A stretch of DNA of 42,518 nt from Patescibacteria group bacterium (GTDB taxonomy: Bacteria > Patescibacteriota > Patescibacteriia > WFTA01 > S139-112), in assembly GCA_015485695.1 (NCBI GenBank), contig WFTB01000047.1, positions 1-42,518 of the forward strand, written 5' to 3'. Shown here piece after piece: positions 1 through 9,167 of the stretch; the first letter of the stretch is position 1; the number at the start of each line of letters is the position of its first letter. A program made the translations under genes and the position numbers. The notes beneath the pieces were generated by a model. It was not told where the DNA came from, ran no database searches, and worked only from the letters and a program-made list of their open reading frames with translations.

Positions 1-2
1 AG

Positions 3-2594
3 TCACTGGCAAACCTTGATGATGCGCAAACATTCAGTTCTCTCCAGACATTCACATCAGGCATATATTCAAACGCTTCAACAACAATCACCGCAAACGC
101 AACCACAACCGGAAACTTTACCGCGCAAGACACTTTGTTTGTGAAAGATGGTAAGGTGGGGGTTGCCACCGAAGCTCCTGAGACTGAATTGAACGTAAAA
201 GGAACCATTAGAATAGTTGATACAAGCGGAAATTCCGATAGCAGATGGGACTTGTATACATTGGCGAACAAGGACACGGCAAACTCATGCGATACCGGAA
301 CTTCGGGCCTTGTTGACGCGTTCTGTATCAGCAATGTTGATACTGCCGGCGCCCAATTCAGACTGCAACAGAACGGAGACATTACTTTGGCGGGCACGGC
401 AAACACAAACGGCGATCCGGATGTTGCCGAGTATGTTCCCGTTGCTGACGAAAGCATAGAGCCGGGAGATATTGTGGTGGTTACCGATCTTGTGAAACAG
501 GGAGAAGACAGCGATTCGTTTAATAATTTTATAGCCGACACATCAAGCACCCCGTACGACAAATCCATAATCGGCGTTATATCGGAAGATCCGGGATTGC
601 TTTTGTCGGGCGGAAAAGCTTTTGAGACGGATTCGGGAGAACGGTGGAAGCTTGGAGACTTGAGGGCGCTCGCCATAGCCGGACGTGTGTTTACCAAGGT
701 TTCAACCGAAAACGGCCCAATCAAGTCCGGAGACAAGATTACCACCTCAAGCATAAAAGGAGTCGGCATGAAAGCGACGGAGAGCGGTGCTGTCGTCGGT
801 GTCGCGTTGCAGGGATTTGACGAATCTTCGTCAACCTCAACGGCTAGCCTGATTGACGGCACGACGGTTAGTGTCGGAAAAATACTGGTCTTGATAAGCC
901 CGAGCTATAACGATGTTGAAGAAGAAGAAATAGAAGGTGATGCGGAAGAAGAAGATATTGACACCGCAACACTGTCGGTTGAATACGGTCAGGTAAACGC
1001 CGATATCGTTGTGGGGGGCACTGCGGCATTCTCCACCATTGACGTGACATCGGGAACCACGCTGTACGGAACATTGAACGTCAATGACGCGGCGTTGTTT
1101 ACCGGCACTCTTACGGTGCAGTCAGATGCTCGATTTGAACGGGACATTGAGGTAATCGGAAGCGTAACGGCCGGTGATTTGACGATCGGCAATTTGGCAA
1201 CCGCGCGCACCGTTCGCGTTTTGGAAGGATTTGAAGTGTTTGGCATTGACACGTCGTCAACAAGCACGGAGCCGATTGTGGAGATTCGTGACGCGTCCGC
1301 TTCGTCAACCGACGTGCTTATCGTTCGAGGAGACTCACGTTTTGACGGCAGTGTTTCAATCAACGGCGACGTGTATATAGACGGTACCATAATGGCAGAC
1401 GGTTTGGTCTTGGGTTTGTCCGACATGCGCTCAACATCTCATGAAACAGACGACGATATTGACGGCGTGCAGTCCGTAGAGCTGAAAGTTGTGAGCGGTC
1501 CGGAGGAAAATGCTGCCACGCTCGTTGTTACGTCAGGCGCTGACTTTGAAGGCGACATAACCGTGTCGGACGCGGTTGTTCGTGGCACGTTGACCGTTAC
1601 AGACGGCCTTACCGTTGCCGGAGATTTTGAACTTTCGGGGGCTCTGGTGCAAGAATTTAAAGAGGCTGATGGAGAATTTTTGAAGATAGGCGATGCCGTT
1701 GCAATCGTTGGAGAGAATGAAGTCGGGCTGACATGGGCGGACGCGCAGGAATTCAAACCCGCTATCGGGATTGTGGTGTCTGTTCGCGAAGCTGAGGATG
1801 AAGAGAATGGAGAAGAAGGAAGACGTTCAGTGAACGTTGCCATTGGCGGAACCATTGGCGGATTTGAAGGTTTGGCGACAGGGCAAAGATATTTCCTTGC
1901 GGATATTGTTTCATATGCGGAAGGCAGCTCCACCTCAACATTGCCCGCCTTGATTCCGAACGAGCCGACGGTTGTCGGGTCCGCCATACAAGTTATCGGA
2001 ATCGCGCGGTCTTCCGGAGAATTACTTGTGAATCCGAGCCTTGATTGGAGGGTGGTTGACGGTGACGGTTCGTCCGAGACCGATGATGCGATGATATATG
2101 TACAACAATACAATGTTGACAGTATAGTCATAGAGCAACAGGCGGAAGATAATGATTCGGGAACAAGCGCAGATTCCGCGGACATAACAAGTGAGTCGCA
2201 AGATAATGTTTCATCTGATGACAACATCTCAAATACTCAGAACAATAATGAATCAAATGATGGATTGTCAGGTGAATTTTCCGACGATATGACTCCGCCT
2301 TCGGATGTGTCAGATGAAGAATCGGGAAGCGAAACCGATGTAAATAACGTTGGTGATTCGATTGATTCAAGCGACTCAGCGGAAGTCTCTCCCGAAAACA
2401 TAACATCTGATGTAGATGATACTACGGAAGATGACACGAACGACGCATCTGACATTGATGTTTTAATAGAGGGTGACCCGACACCTGAGATTTTGGCGGA
2501 TGATGATTATAACGCAACCGACCAAGACGTTGTCGAAGTCGAATCCGCCACCACGGATTCTGATAGTGTTCAGACCGACCAACTCGGTGTATAA
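3..2594 (+). CDS. Secreted beta-strand-repeat surface protein, 5' truncated by window edge
   Basis: The reading frame is open from base 3, so the start lies outside the window and only the C-terminal part (about 863 residues) is seen. The early part reads like phage-tail/adhesin stalk sequence (FVKDGKVGVATEAPETELNVKG). It is followed by a domain with DVAEYVPV, a PGDIVVV segment and the GPIKSGDKITTSS / GVGMKATESG motifs, which I recognise from many large Patescibacteria surface proteins. Next come short Thr/Val/Gly-rich beta-repeats (GTLTVTDGLTVAGDF type), a second GDAVAIVGENEVGL-like module, and a long Asp/Ser/Glu-rich, probably disordered tail from about base 2130. No C-terminal anchor is visible. 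It is probably an exported fibre or adhesin; the ligand is unknown. Its last 40 codons are duplicated after the next gene. Confidence 0.75.
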   Translation, partial: SLANLDDAQTFSSLQTFTSGIYSNASTTITANATTTGNFTAQDTLFVKDGKVGVATEAPETELNVKGTIRIVDTSGNSDSRWDLYTLANKDTANSCDTGTSGLVDAFCISNVDTAGAQFRLQQNGDITLAGTANTNGDPDVAEYVPVADESIEPGDIVVVTDLVKQGEDSDSFNNFIADTSSTPYDKSIIGVISEDPGLLLSGGKAFETDSGERWKLGDLRALAIAGRVFTKVSTENGPIKSGDKITTSSIKGVGMKATESGAVVGVALQGFDESSSTSTASLIDGTTVSVGKILVLISPSYNDVEEEEIEGDAEEEDIDTATLSVEYGQVNADIVVGGTAAFSTIDVTSGTTLYGTLNVNDAALFTGTLTVQSDARFERDIEVIGSVTAGDLTIGNLATARTVRVLEGFEVFGIDTSSTSTEPIVEIRDASASSTDVLIVRGDSRFDGSVSINGDVYIDGTIMADGLVLGLSDMRSTSHETDDDIDGVQSVELKVVSGPEENAATLVVTSGADFEGDITVSDAVVRGTLTVTDGLTVAGDFELSGALVQEFKEADGEFLKIGDAVAIVGENEVGLTWADAQEFKPAIGIVVSVREAEDEENGEEGRRSVNVAIGGTIGGFEGLATGQRYFLADIVSYAEGSSTSTLPALIPNEPTVVGSAIQVIGIARSSGELLVNPSLDWRVVDGDGSSETDDAMIYVQQYNVDSIVIEQQAEDNDSGTSADSADITSESQDNVSSDDNISNTQNNNESNDGLSGEFSDDMTPPSDVSDEESGSETDVNNVGDSIDSSDSAEVSPENITSDVDDTTEDDTNDASDIDVLIEGDPTPEILADDDYNATDQDVVEVESATTDSDSVQTDQLGV

Positions 2595-2597
2595 TGT
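2474..2597 (+). repeat. 124-bp exact direct repeat, copy 1
   Basis: Identical base for base to 7900-8023. This copy encodes the C-terminal end and stop codon of the beta-repeat protein and carries a TATAAT box (2590-2595). Weaker homology continues to 2612: after five mostly different bases both copies share ATGGATGATA, the first codons of the gene at 8029. Here that start leads only to a 9-codon remnant ending at 2629. Confidence 0.97.
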
Positions 2598-2698
2598 TGG
2601 ATATGGATGATAAATATAAACGAATGTTTTAAAATCGGTTTTTAGTGTTATTTAAAATAACATTCGTTCTTCTGTATAAAAATTGTTTGCATAAGCGC

Positions 2699-5600
2699 AT
2701 GGGTTTTTTTTCTAAACGCAGTAAATATATTACCTTGTTCTCTGTTGTTTCTGTTGTTGTTATAGTTTTTGGGATATATTTTACAATCGGAAGCGAAGAC
2801 GTGGAGGCGTCTTGGTTCAGTGATTTATGGCAGTACAGAAAAGAAATAACCATTACAAATTCATCAGAATCTCCCGTATCAGATTATCAGGTCAAAGTAT
2901 TATTAGATACTGCAACGCTCATAGCCGATGGCAAGTTGCAATCTGATTGCAGTGATTTGCGTTTTACTCTAAAGAGTGGCAAGGTCCTTTCTCATTGGAT
3001 AGAAGAAAACAATCCTGGATGCAATAGCACATCCACAGGCATATGGGTCAATGTCGGAACTATGCCCAAAGGAGATTTGGGTATTTTGGTGTATTATGGC
3101 AACAGTCGAGCGGTCAACGTAGAAAACGGCAAAAAAGTTTTCCCAATATTTGATGATTTTAATGATGGAATTATAGATTCGATGTGGACGCAAAACGTAG
3201 GCGGAGGCACCATTTCAGAGTCTGGTGGCGCGTTGCGACTTCATTGCGATGCCGGTGGAGGGTGCGATTGGTGGAGCGGTGGAACCGAGAAAGGCGTGTA
3301 TATGAAAACACCAAGACCGGAATCCGGTGATTTTGTGGTGGAATCCTATCTTACTTCTTTTAACGGGGGCCTTAATTCACATGCCGGAATTACTCTTGTA
3401 ACCGATGATGATAACGCGTTTTGGTGGGGTCCTTATCGTTCATCTACGCGAGATGACAGATCAGAGGTTGAAGGAATAACGGCTGATGTCCCAAAAGCTT
3501 ATCTCGGGTATTCGATAAGCACCACTACAGATGTCGGTATTCTGTACGCGAAGGTGTCTCGAGGTGTGTCTGTTGATTTTGGGTTTAACGGTATTGAAGA
3601 TGGTACTGATACACTGTATTGGTCCGATGAGAAGAATGTTGGCGTGGTTCTAAAAACTTGGGGCGGATCCGCAGACGCGGAGGACGCTGATTTTGATTGG
3701 TTTTTTGTGCGAACATACGTGCCTTTAGGGCCTGAAGTAAGCATTGATGCGCTTGAGCAGTCACGAGAGAATAGAAGACCTATCGCGTATTGGTCGCTTG
3801 ACGAAGGTTTTGGTTCTGTTGCATACAACATGGAAACTGCAACAGGTACCGATGGAGTAATTACTGGAGCAACATGGCAAGATGAGAGTATGTGTATTTC
3901 TGGCAGGTGTCTTTACTTCGATGGAAACGGGGATTATGTAGACATGGGATCACCAAGAGCTTTGGAGGGCATGGACAGCATCAGTATAGGGGTATGGGTT
4001 AAGCCTACCGAAATCGGAACACGAAATGTTATCTTGGGAAAAAACCTTGGATATGAGCTGGTGTTGGACAATAGCGATGATTGCGTCGTTGGTGATTTGT
4101 GGTGGGCTGTTAATGGATCTGATTGGGGCGTTCAATGTGTTGATACCGATATTCCGTTAAACGAATGGACGTATTTGTATCTTGTGTCCGACAACACTTC
4201 TGATGCTGTGCATATTTACAAAAACGGAGAATTAATCGATACGAATTCAGGAACCGGTGCCATAGTCGCAAACTCCGAAACATTGCGTATCGGTTCAAGA
4301 GGAGACGGATTTGGCAGTGGGTTTGTGGGGTTTATTGATGAAGTAAAAATATACCCATATGCACGAACATTAGAACAGGTGAGAGCCGATTTTTCAGGAC
4401 GTGGAACCGTGCGAGGTTCGTCCGCTTCGGTTGGAAGCGGTCCGTCATCCGAATCCAGATCTTTGAGTGATGGTTTGATTGCTTATTGGAAGTTTGATGA
4501 ATCGTCCGCAAATTCGTGTTCCGGAGGTGTTAACGATTCATGCGATTCATCGGGACTTGGTAATGATGGCGCATGGGTTGGCGACGCAACTGCGACAACA
4601 GTATCAAAATTTGGATATGCACTGGGTCTTGACGGCGTGGGGGACAACATGAGCGCGACTGTCTCAGAGCTTACTTTTAATGCGGGTGACGAAACGACTA
4701 TCAGTGCTTGGTACAAAGCCGACCCCGCAAGCGATTGGCAATCTGTATTTGGAAAATCTCAAAGATTAAGTCATTACGATCAACGAGGAATGGTAGCGCT
4801 TCTTAACAGTTCCGCGACATATATGGATTTTTGGAGCGGGTCACAAAAAATCACCAAGAAGGGTCTTGTTCCCGGTAAGTGGTATTTGGTTACGGCGGTG
4901 CGCGATGTGAATTCAAAAACCTCGCTTTACTTTGACGGTGAATTGGTTGGCTCGGTGATTGTCCAAGAGGACTTATCCGTTGGAAATAATTCAAGTTTCT
5001 ATGTAGGACGTGAAGCGTATAATCATTTTTTGAACGGTTCGATAGATGAAGTTCGTGTGTATAACCGAGCTCTTTCACCTCGTGAGGTCCGCGCTTTGTA
5101 TAATTATGCGCCCGGTCCCGTCGCATATTGGAATTTAGATGAAAAACAAGGCGTATCGGTCCAAGATGTTAGCGGAAATAATAATTCCGGAACACTCACA
5201 AACGGTCCGACGTGGGTTCGCGGGAAATACGGCTCTGCTTTGAGTTTTGATGGAATGGATGATTATGTCGGCATAACCAACCTTCTCTCTGACATCGCTG
5301 ATGGCAGCATGTCAGTGAGCGCGTGGTTTTATTCAAATGACAAGCAACAGAATAATGCCGGAATTATAACAAAGCTCAAGACTGCAGGTAGTACAAATGA
5401 TGAATTTCATTTGCAGACTTATTATAACTCCCCGGATTATGTGCCAAAGGTGGGAGCTATGGCTGACGGAGTTGCGTCCGAGATATATGCTGAGTATAGT
5501 CCAGGTAAATGGAATCATGTGGAATACGTTGTCGATAGAAACGCAACCAAGGCAACTCTTTATATAAATGGCGTGGAAGCATCTTCCACCACATCATTTG

Positions 5601-7879
5601 ATTCGCTAACCGGATACGGTGATGGTGTCGGTATTTCTATCGGAGCGTTTAATTCCAATAATTTCGCCGGGGTTAGTCCGTCAGGTTTTTTTGATGGCAT
5701 GATAGACGATGTTCGTATTTACAATTACGCTCGCACTCAGAAGCAGATCATTGAGGACATGAATGCGGGTCGTCTGGCGGGAGGCCTGCCCGTTGGGTCT
5801 CAGGTCGGGTATTGGAAATTCGATGAGGGGTTTGGAGAGAGAGTGTATGATATAAGTCCGCATAAAAACCACGGTACCACCACCGCATCTTGGACAAATG
5901 ATGGCAGATTCGGCAAAGCGTTAAAAAATGGAGGAGCCAGCGACTCCGGAAGCGGTTTTACGGTTATTCCGGATGATGATTCTCTCGATTTTACGAATGC
6001 TATTACGGTTTCTGCGTGGGTAATGCCGACAGGAGCGCAACCCAATTATGGTTATGGTGGAATCTGGAACAGTAGGGGGTATAACGACTATAGGGACAGA
6101 TTTTTTGTGATGGACGATGGATCTCTGCTTGCCCAATTCAATATAGGTGGAGCAGAAACCAGCCTTTCGACTTCAGCTGGACTTATGCAGAATAATGTGT
6201 GGAAGCACATAGCGCTTACATATGATGGAAACGAACTTGCTTTTTGGGTTGATGGCGATAAGGTCGCAAGCAAATCCGTTTCCGGTAGTTTGAGCACAAG
6301 TACGAAAAGCAAGTACATAGGATTGGGACAGCCTAACGGATCATATAAATTTAATGGGTATATAGATGAATTTAAATTGTATAATTACGCGTTAAGCGAG
6401 GATGAAATGGAACTTGAGTATTCCTCCGGAAAAGGCTTGAAACTTGGCGTATCTGGTACCGGGTCGGACGGTATCACGCCTTCTGATTCTGCCGGGCGCG
6501 AATACTGCGTGCCTGGAGGTTCGGATACTTGCGATCCTCCTGTTGGTGAATGGAAATTTGAAGAGCGTGTGTCAGGAGATTCTCAGACTCTGTATGACAC
6601 TTCCGGAAACGAAAATCATGGAACTACAAACGATGCCGATTTATCGGGTATGGATTGTAATGCTCGAGGGAAAATAGGAAGAGCGTGTAAGTTTGATGGA
6701 ACAGATGATTATGTGAGTATTGCGTCAAATCCAACTTACCAGACTTTTTCATGGAGCGCTTGGGTGTACCCAACTGCCCCTGAAAACGCTTATGAACCCG
6801 TAATTACCAGGGGAACAGGAAGGGCCAGTTTGGAAGTGTACAACAATAAAGCCTATTTTCAATTTTATAACGGGTCTTCTTTCGTAGTAATAAACGGTGG
6901 TACTATAAACGCCAATAAATGGTATTATTTGGCGGTGACCAAAGATCAAGTTGATGGTGTTAAATTGTATTTGGACGGCAGGGAAGTTGCAAGTAGTAAT
7001 AACGTTGATGCCGTTTCCTACAATAACGGATATTATATAGGAACTGAAGCCGCGGTGTCCGGAAGATTTTTTAACGGCTTCATAGATCAGGTTCGCGTAT
7101 ATAACTATGTTCGCACCCCGGCTCAGATTGCTTGGGAATATAATCGCGGAAAGCCTGTGGGCTGGTGGAAATTCGATGAATGCAAGGGTACTGTTGCGTA
7201 TGATTCAAGCGGTAACGGGAATCATGGAGCATTGCAAGTTGGCGTGCTTGGCTCGCAGGCTTCGGCCGGTTTGTGCACTTCTGGAGACAGCACTCATGCC
7301 TGGTATAATGGAGCTACGGGTAAGAGAAATTATAGTTTGAACTTTGATGGAACAGACGATTACGTTGAGGTTGGTGATGACGGCTCTTCGTTGCAATCTG
7401 AAATATTTACAATTTCCGCGTGGATAAAAAATACAGATGCTTCTCCCAATTGGTCGTCTATTGTCGACAAGGAATTAAGCGTCACTGACAGAAATTATGG
7501 TTTTCTTGTCGGTAAATCATACGGAGCGTCACCTGATGATGTGTTGCAACTGTGGTATTCTTCCGGTGGTTCTAACAGCTTGCGCTTGTATGGAAGCACG
7601 CCCGTTCGCGATGGAAATTGGCATCATGTGGCGGTCACAAGAGATGATTCCAAAATAGTGATTTATGTTGATGGAATGGAGGACGCCATAACCACAACAA
7701 GTCCCGTGCCTGATATTCAGAACGGAGTTTTGAGGATAGGAATGGAGTCTGATGGAGATTATCCGTTTCAAGGTCAGATTGATGATGTAAGGGTTTATAA
7801 TTATGCGCTTACGTCAGCGCAAGTGAAAGACATTTTTAACGGTGGTGGCATGAGATTTGGTCCAAGTACCGGCGGGTAA
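2699..7879 (+). CDS. DUF2341 / LamG (concanavalin A-like) multi-repeat surface protein
   Basis: 1726 residues from ATG 2699. I prefer this to the upstream in-frame GTG at 2645 because it puts the basic FFSKRSK stretch and one hydrophobic segment (about residues 10-32) at the N-terminus as a signal peptide or signal anchor. A DUF2341-type domain follows (YRKEITITNSS..., WVNVG, VYYGN), then six LamG-like jelly-roll modules. Each opens with a YWxxDE/WKFDE motif (bases about 3778, 4477, 5120, 5800, 6540, 7155) and contains FDGxxDYV and IDEVRVYNYAR-type motifs. Spacing is about 205-245 residues. Such proteins are exported and usually bind glycans or proteins; adhesion to a host cell is a reasonable inference. 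No sortase or other C-terminal anchor is seen. The gene is bracketed by the 124-bp direct repeat. Confidence 0.85.
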   Translation: MGFFSKRSKYITLFSVVSVVVIVFGIYFTIGSEDVEASWFSDLWQYRKEITITNSSESPVSDYQVKVLLDTATLIADGKLQSDCSDLRFTLKSGKVLSHWIEENNPGCNSTSTGIWVNVGTMPKGDLGILVYYGNSRAVNVENGKKVFPIFDDFNDGIIDSMWTQNVGGGTISESGGALRLHCDAGGGCDWWSGGTEKGVYMKTPRPESGDFVVESYLTSFNGGLNSHAGITLVTDDDNAFWWGPYRSSTRDDRSEVEGITADVPKAYLGYSISTTTDVGILYAKVSRGVSVDFGFNGIEDGTDTLYWSDEKNVGVVLKTWGGSADAEDADFDWFFVRTYVPLGPEVSIDALEQSRENRRPIAYWSLDEGFGSVAYNMETATGTDGVITGATWQDESMCISGRCLYFDGNGDYVDMGSPRALEGMDSISIGVWVKPTEIGTRNVILGKNLGYELVLDNSDDCVVGDLWWAVNGSDWGVQCVDTDIPLNEWTYLYLVSDNTSDAVHIYKNGELIDTNSGTGAIVANSETLRIGSRGDGFGSGFVGFIDEVKIYPYARTLEQVRADFSGRGTVRGSSASVGSGPSSESRSLSDGLIAYWKFDESSANSCSGGVNDSCDSSGLGNDGAWVGDATATTVSKFGYALGLDGVGDNMSATVSELTFNAGDETTISAWYKADPASDWQSVFGKSQRLSHYDQRGMVALLNSSATYMDFWSGSQKITKKGLVPGKWYLVTAVRDVNSKTSLYFDGELVGSVIVQEDLSVGNNSSFYVGREAYNHFLNGSIDEVRVYNRALSPREVRALYNYAPGPVAYWNLDEKQGVSVQDVSGNNNSGTLTNGPTWVRGKYGSALSFDGMDDYVGITNLLSDIADGSMSVSAWFYSNDKQQNNAGIITKLKTAGSTNDEFHLQTYYNSPDYVPKVGAMADGVASEIYAEYSPGKWNHVEYVVDRNATKATLYINGVEASSTTSFDSLTGYGDGVGISIGAFNSNNFAGVSPSGFFDGMIDDVRIYNYARTQKQIIEDMNAGRLAGGLPVGSQVGYWKFDEGFGERVYDISPHKNHGTTTASWTNDGRFGKALKNGGASDSGSGFTVIPDDDSLDFTNAITVSAWVMPTGAQPNYGYGGIWNSRGYNDYRDRFFVMDDGSLLAQFNIGGAETSLSTSAGLMQNNVWKHIALTYDGNELAFWVDGDKVASKSVSGSLSTSTKSKYIGLGQPNGSYKFNGYIDEFKLYNYALSEDEMELEYSSGKGLKLGVSGTGSDGITPSDSAGREYCVPGGSDTCDPPVGEWKFEERVSGDSQTLYDTSGNENHGTTNDADLSGMDCNARGKIGRACKFDGTDDYVSIASNPTYQTFSWSAWVYPTAPENAYEPVITRGTGRASLEVYNNKAYFQFYNGSSFVVINGGTINANKWYYLAVTKDQVDGVKLYLDGREVASSNNVDAVSYNNGYYIGTEAAVSGRFFNGFIDQVRVYNYVRTPAQIAWEYNRGKPVGWWKFDECKGTVAYDSSGNGNHGALQVGVLGSQASAGLCTSGDSTHAWYNGATGKRNYSLNFDGTDDYVEVGDDGSSLQSEIFTISAWIKNTDASPNWSSIVDKELSVTDRNYGFLVGKSYGASPDDVLQLWYSSGGSNSLRLYGSTPVRDGNWHHVAVTRDDSKIVIYVDGMEDAITTTSPVPDIQNGVLRIGMESDGDYPFQGQIDDVRVYNYALTSAQVKDIFNGGGMRFGPSTGG

Positions 7880-7899
7880 TGAAGTTGGAGCTATGGTCT

Positions 7900-8023
7900 T
7901 GACCCGACACCTGAGATTTTGGCGGATGATGATTATAACGCAACCGACCAAGACGTTGTCGAAGTCGAATCCGCCACCACGGATTCTGATAGTGTTCAGA
8001 CCGACCAACTCGGTGTATAATGT
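7900..8023 (+). repeat. 124-bp exact direct repeat, copy 2 (stub of the beta-repeat gene)
   Basis: Perfect copy of 2474-2597. Here it has no start codon of its own in frame, so it is a stub of the upstream protein's C-terminus, stop codon included. It lies between the LamG stop and the gene at 8029 and supplies that gene's -10 box. Confidence 0.97.
7993..8021 (+). promoter_or_regulatory. Promoter of the 8029 gene, leaderless type
   Basis: A perfect TATAAT (8016-8021) ends 7 nt before ATG 8029, which would put the transcription start at or next to the start codon. The -35 (TGTTCA, 7993-7998, 17-nt spacing) is weak. The same box and spacing occur in repeat copy 1. Confidence 0.6.
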
Positions 8024-8028
8024 GAATT

Positions 8029-8721
8029 ATGGATGATATAAAGAAGAAAAAACAACGACAAATCGCGAATGACTCAAGAGTGTCCGGGGGCGGTCGTGAC
8101 TCTGTTATTGAATCTGTGTGGCAAGGCGAACACGGTTTAAATCAAGACAGAACTAGTTTTATACGAGCTCGAGCGTTGCCTTGGACCGCGGTGGCTCTGT
8201 TAGTCGGCGTGATTGTCATAGTCGGAGCGGGGTCTTATTTGTATGGACATATCGGTTCGTCCGTTATAACGGGTGAAAGTGACGGGAATTCGCAACAATC
8301 CGCCATGAAAAACAAAGACACTCTAAGGGGTAATGCGAATAAAGCTCTCGAGTTTGACCCGCTTGCGTATTATGGTGTTTCGACCGAAGATGGGTTGGTG
8401 TATTTTGCTCGCATAACCGATGTCAATGAACGGCATTATCGACTCGAGAGCGTGTTTTACGGCAAGGTTCCCGATCCTCAATCAATCTCCGAACGAACGA
8501 ACGATGATGGCGAAAGTTCCGGTGAATTGGATGAACCCAAATCTCCCGACGCTATTGAAGGGGGCATTGCCACCGCGACCATTGAATTGATAAAACTGGG
8601 TACAGAAAACTATCGCCCGGAAGATGTGTTAATCGTGCCCAGGGAGAATGTTAAGCAAGTTTTCGTATTGAGTGATTCGTCACCGGTTTTGAGAGCGATA
8701 AGGCAATACTATTCCGAATAG
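8029..8721 (+). CDS. Single-pass membrane protein of unknown function
   Basis: 230 residues. I do not recognise a named family. The N-terminus is short, cytosolic and basic (DDIKKKKQRQ), followed by one clear transmembrane helix at about residues 51-72 (ALPWTAVALLVGVIVIVGAG). A linker rich in Ser/Asn/Gln leads to an extracytoplasmic domain with the segment YYGVSTEDGLVYFARITD and a VLIVPRENVKQVFVL segment. The arrangement of a TM helix plus a small mixed beta domain resembles conserved hypothetical proteins of Patescibacteria. The start is fixed by the TATAAT box 7 nt upstream. There is no Shine-Dalgarno sequence, as expected for a leaderless message. Confidence 0.75.
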   Translation: MDDIKKKKQRQIANDSRVSGGGRDSVIESVWQGEHGLNQDRTSFIRARALPWTAVALLVGVIVIVGAGSYLYGHIGSSVITGESDGNSQQSAMKNKDTLRGNANKALEFDPLAYYGVSTEDGLVYFARITDVNERHYRLESVFYGKVPDPQSISERTNDDGESSGELDEPKSPDAIEGGIATATIELIKLGTENYRPEDVLIVPRENVKQVFVLSDSSPVLRAIRQYYSE

Positions 8722-8764
8722 GCTTTCGTGTCTTGTGCGATAGGTTTTTGCCGGTGTGTTTGTT

Positions 8765-8792
8765 TTGAGAATGCTTTGATCTGTGTTATAAT
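8765..8792 (+). promoter_or_regulatory. Promoter of the 8799 gene, leaderless type
   Basis: TTGAGA (8765-8770), 16 nt, TATAAT (8787-8792); the ATG begins 7 nt after the last base of the -10 box. Both hexamers are near consensus. Confidence 0.75.
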
Positions 8793-8798
8793 GCTCGC

Positions 8799-9131
8799 AT
8801 GCAGACTATTGAACGCAACAATAGAGAAGACGAGATTAAGAGATTGATGGAAGAAAATCAGCGATTATTGAAGCTCGTCCTCCAAACTTCGGAAAAAACC
8901 CGCAAATATATCTTGTGGGGGCGTATCATGTCCGCTATTTATCTTTTTATAATCATAGCCCCTATCGTTCTTGCTGTTATTTTTTTGCCTCCGTTTTTTC
9001 GGTCTACGCTCGCTCCGTATAAAGATTTATTGCAAAGTGGCGTTCCGGGAAAGACAGGGGAGGTGCAGGGAATGTTGGATAATGTGCAACAGTTCCTGGA
9101 CGAATACGGCAAAGAACGTTCTTTGCGCTAG
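8799..9131 (+). CDS. Small membrane protein with N-terminal coiled coil
   Basis: 110 residues, no named family recognised. Residues 1-35 are charged and heptad-like (EDEIKRLMEENQRLLKLVLQ), a likely short coiled coil. One long hydrophobic helix follows at about 43-68 (IMSAIYLFIIIAPIVLAVIF), then a polar tail with an amphipathic stretch (MLDNVQQFLDEYGKE). The strong promoter directly upstream and clean start support a real gene. It is probably monocistronic or co-transcribed with prfB, which starts 36 nt after its stop. Function unknown; an oligomeric membrane scaffold is only a guess. Confidence 0.75.
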   Translation: MQTIERNNREDEIKRLMEENQRLLKLVLQTSEKTRKYILWGRIMSAIYLFIIIAPIVLAVIFLPPFFRSTLAPYKDLLQSGVPGKTGEVQGMLDNVQQFLDEYGKERSLR

Positions 9132-9167
9132 ATTCGTGGTTTTCGGCGCGTAATTATCGCACAGTAT

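Noticed and set aside
989-2227. Long minus-strand open frames (145 and 262 codons) opposite the beta-repeat gene
   Set aside because: Ser/Thr/Pro-rich shadows produced by the repetitive, codon-biased plus-strand gene; no start signals.
3778-7800. Regular similar segments in the LamG gene considered as DNA repeats or a CRISPR-like array
   Set aside because: Similarity is at protein level, with a period of about 205-245 codons (LamG modules). No short exact repeats with unique spacers; no CRISPR array anywhere in the window.
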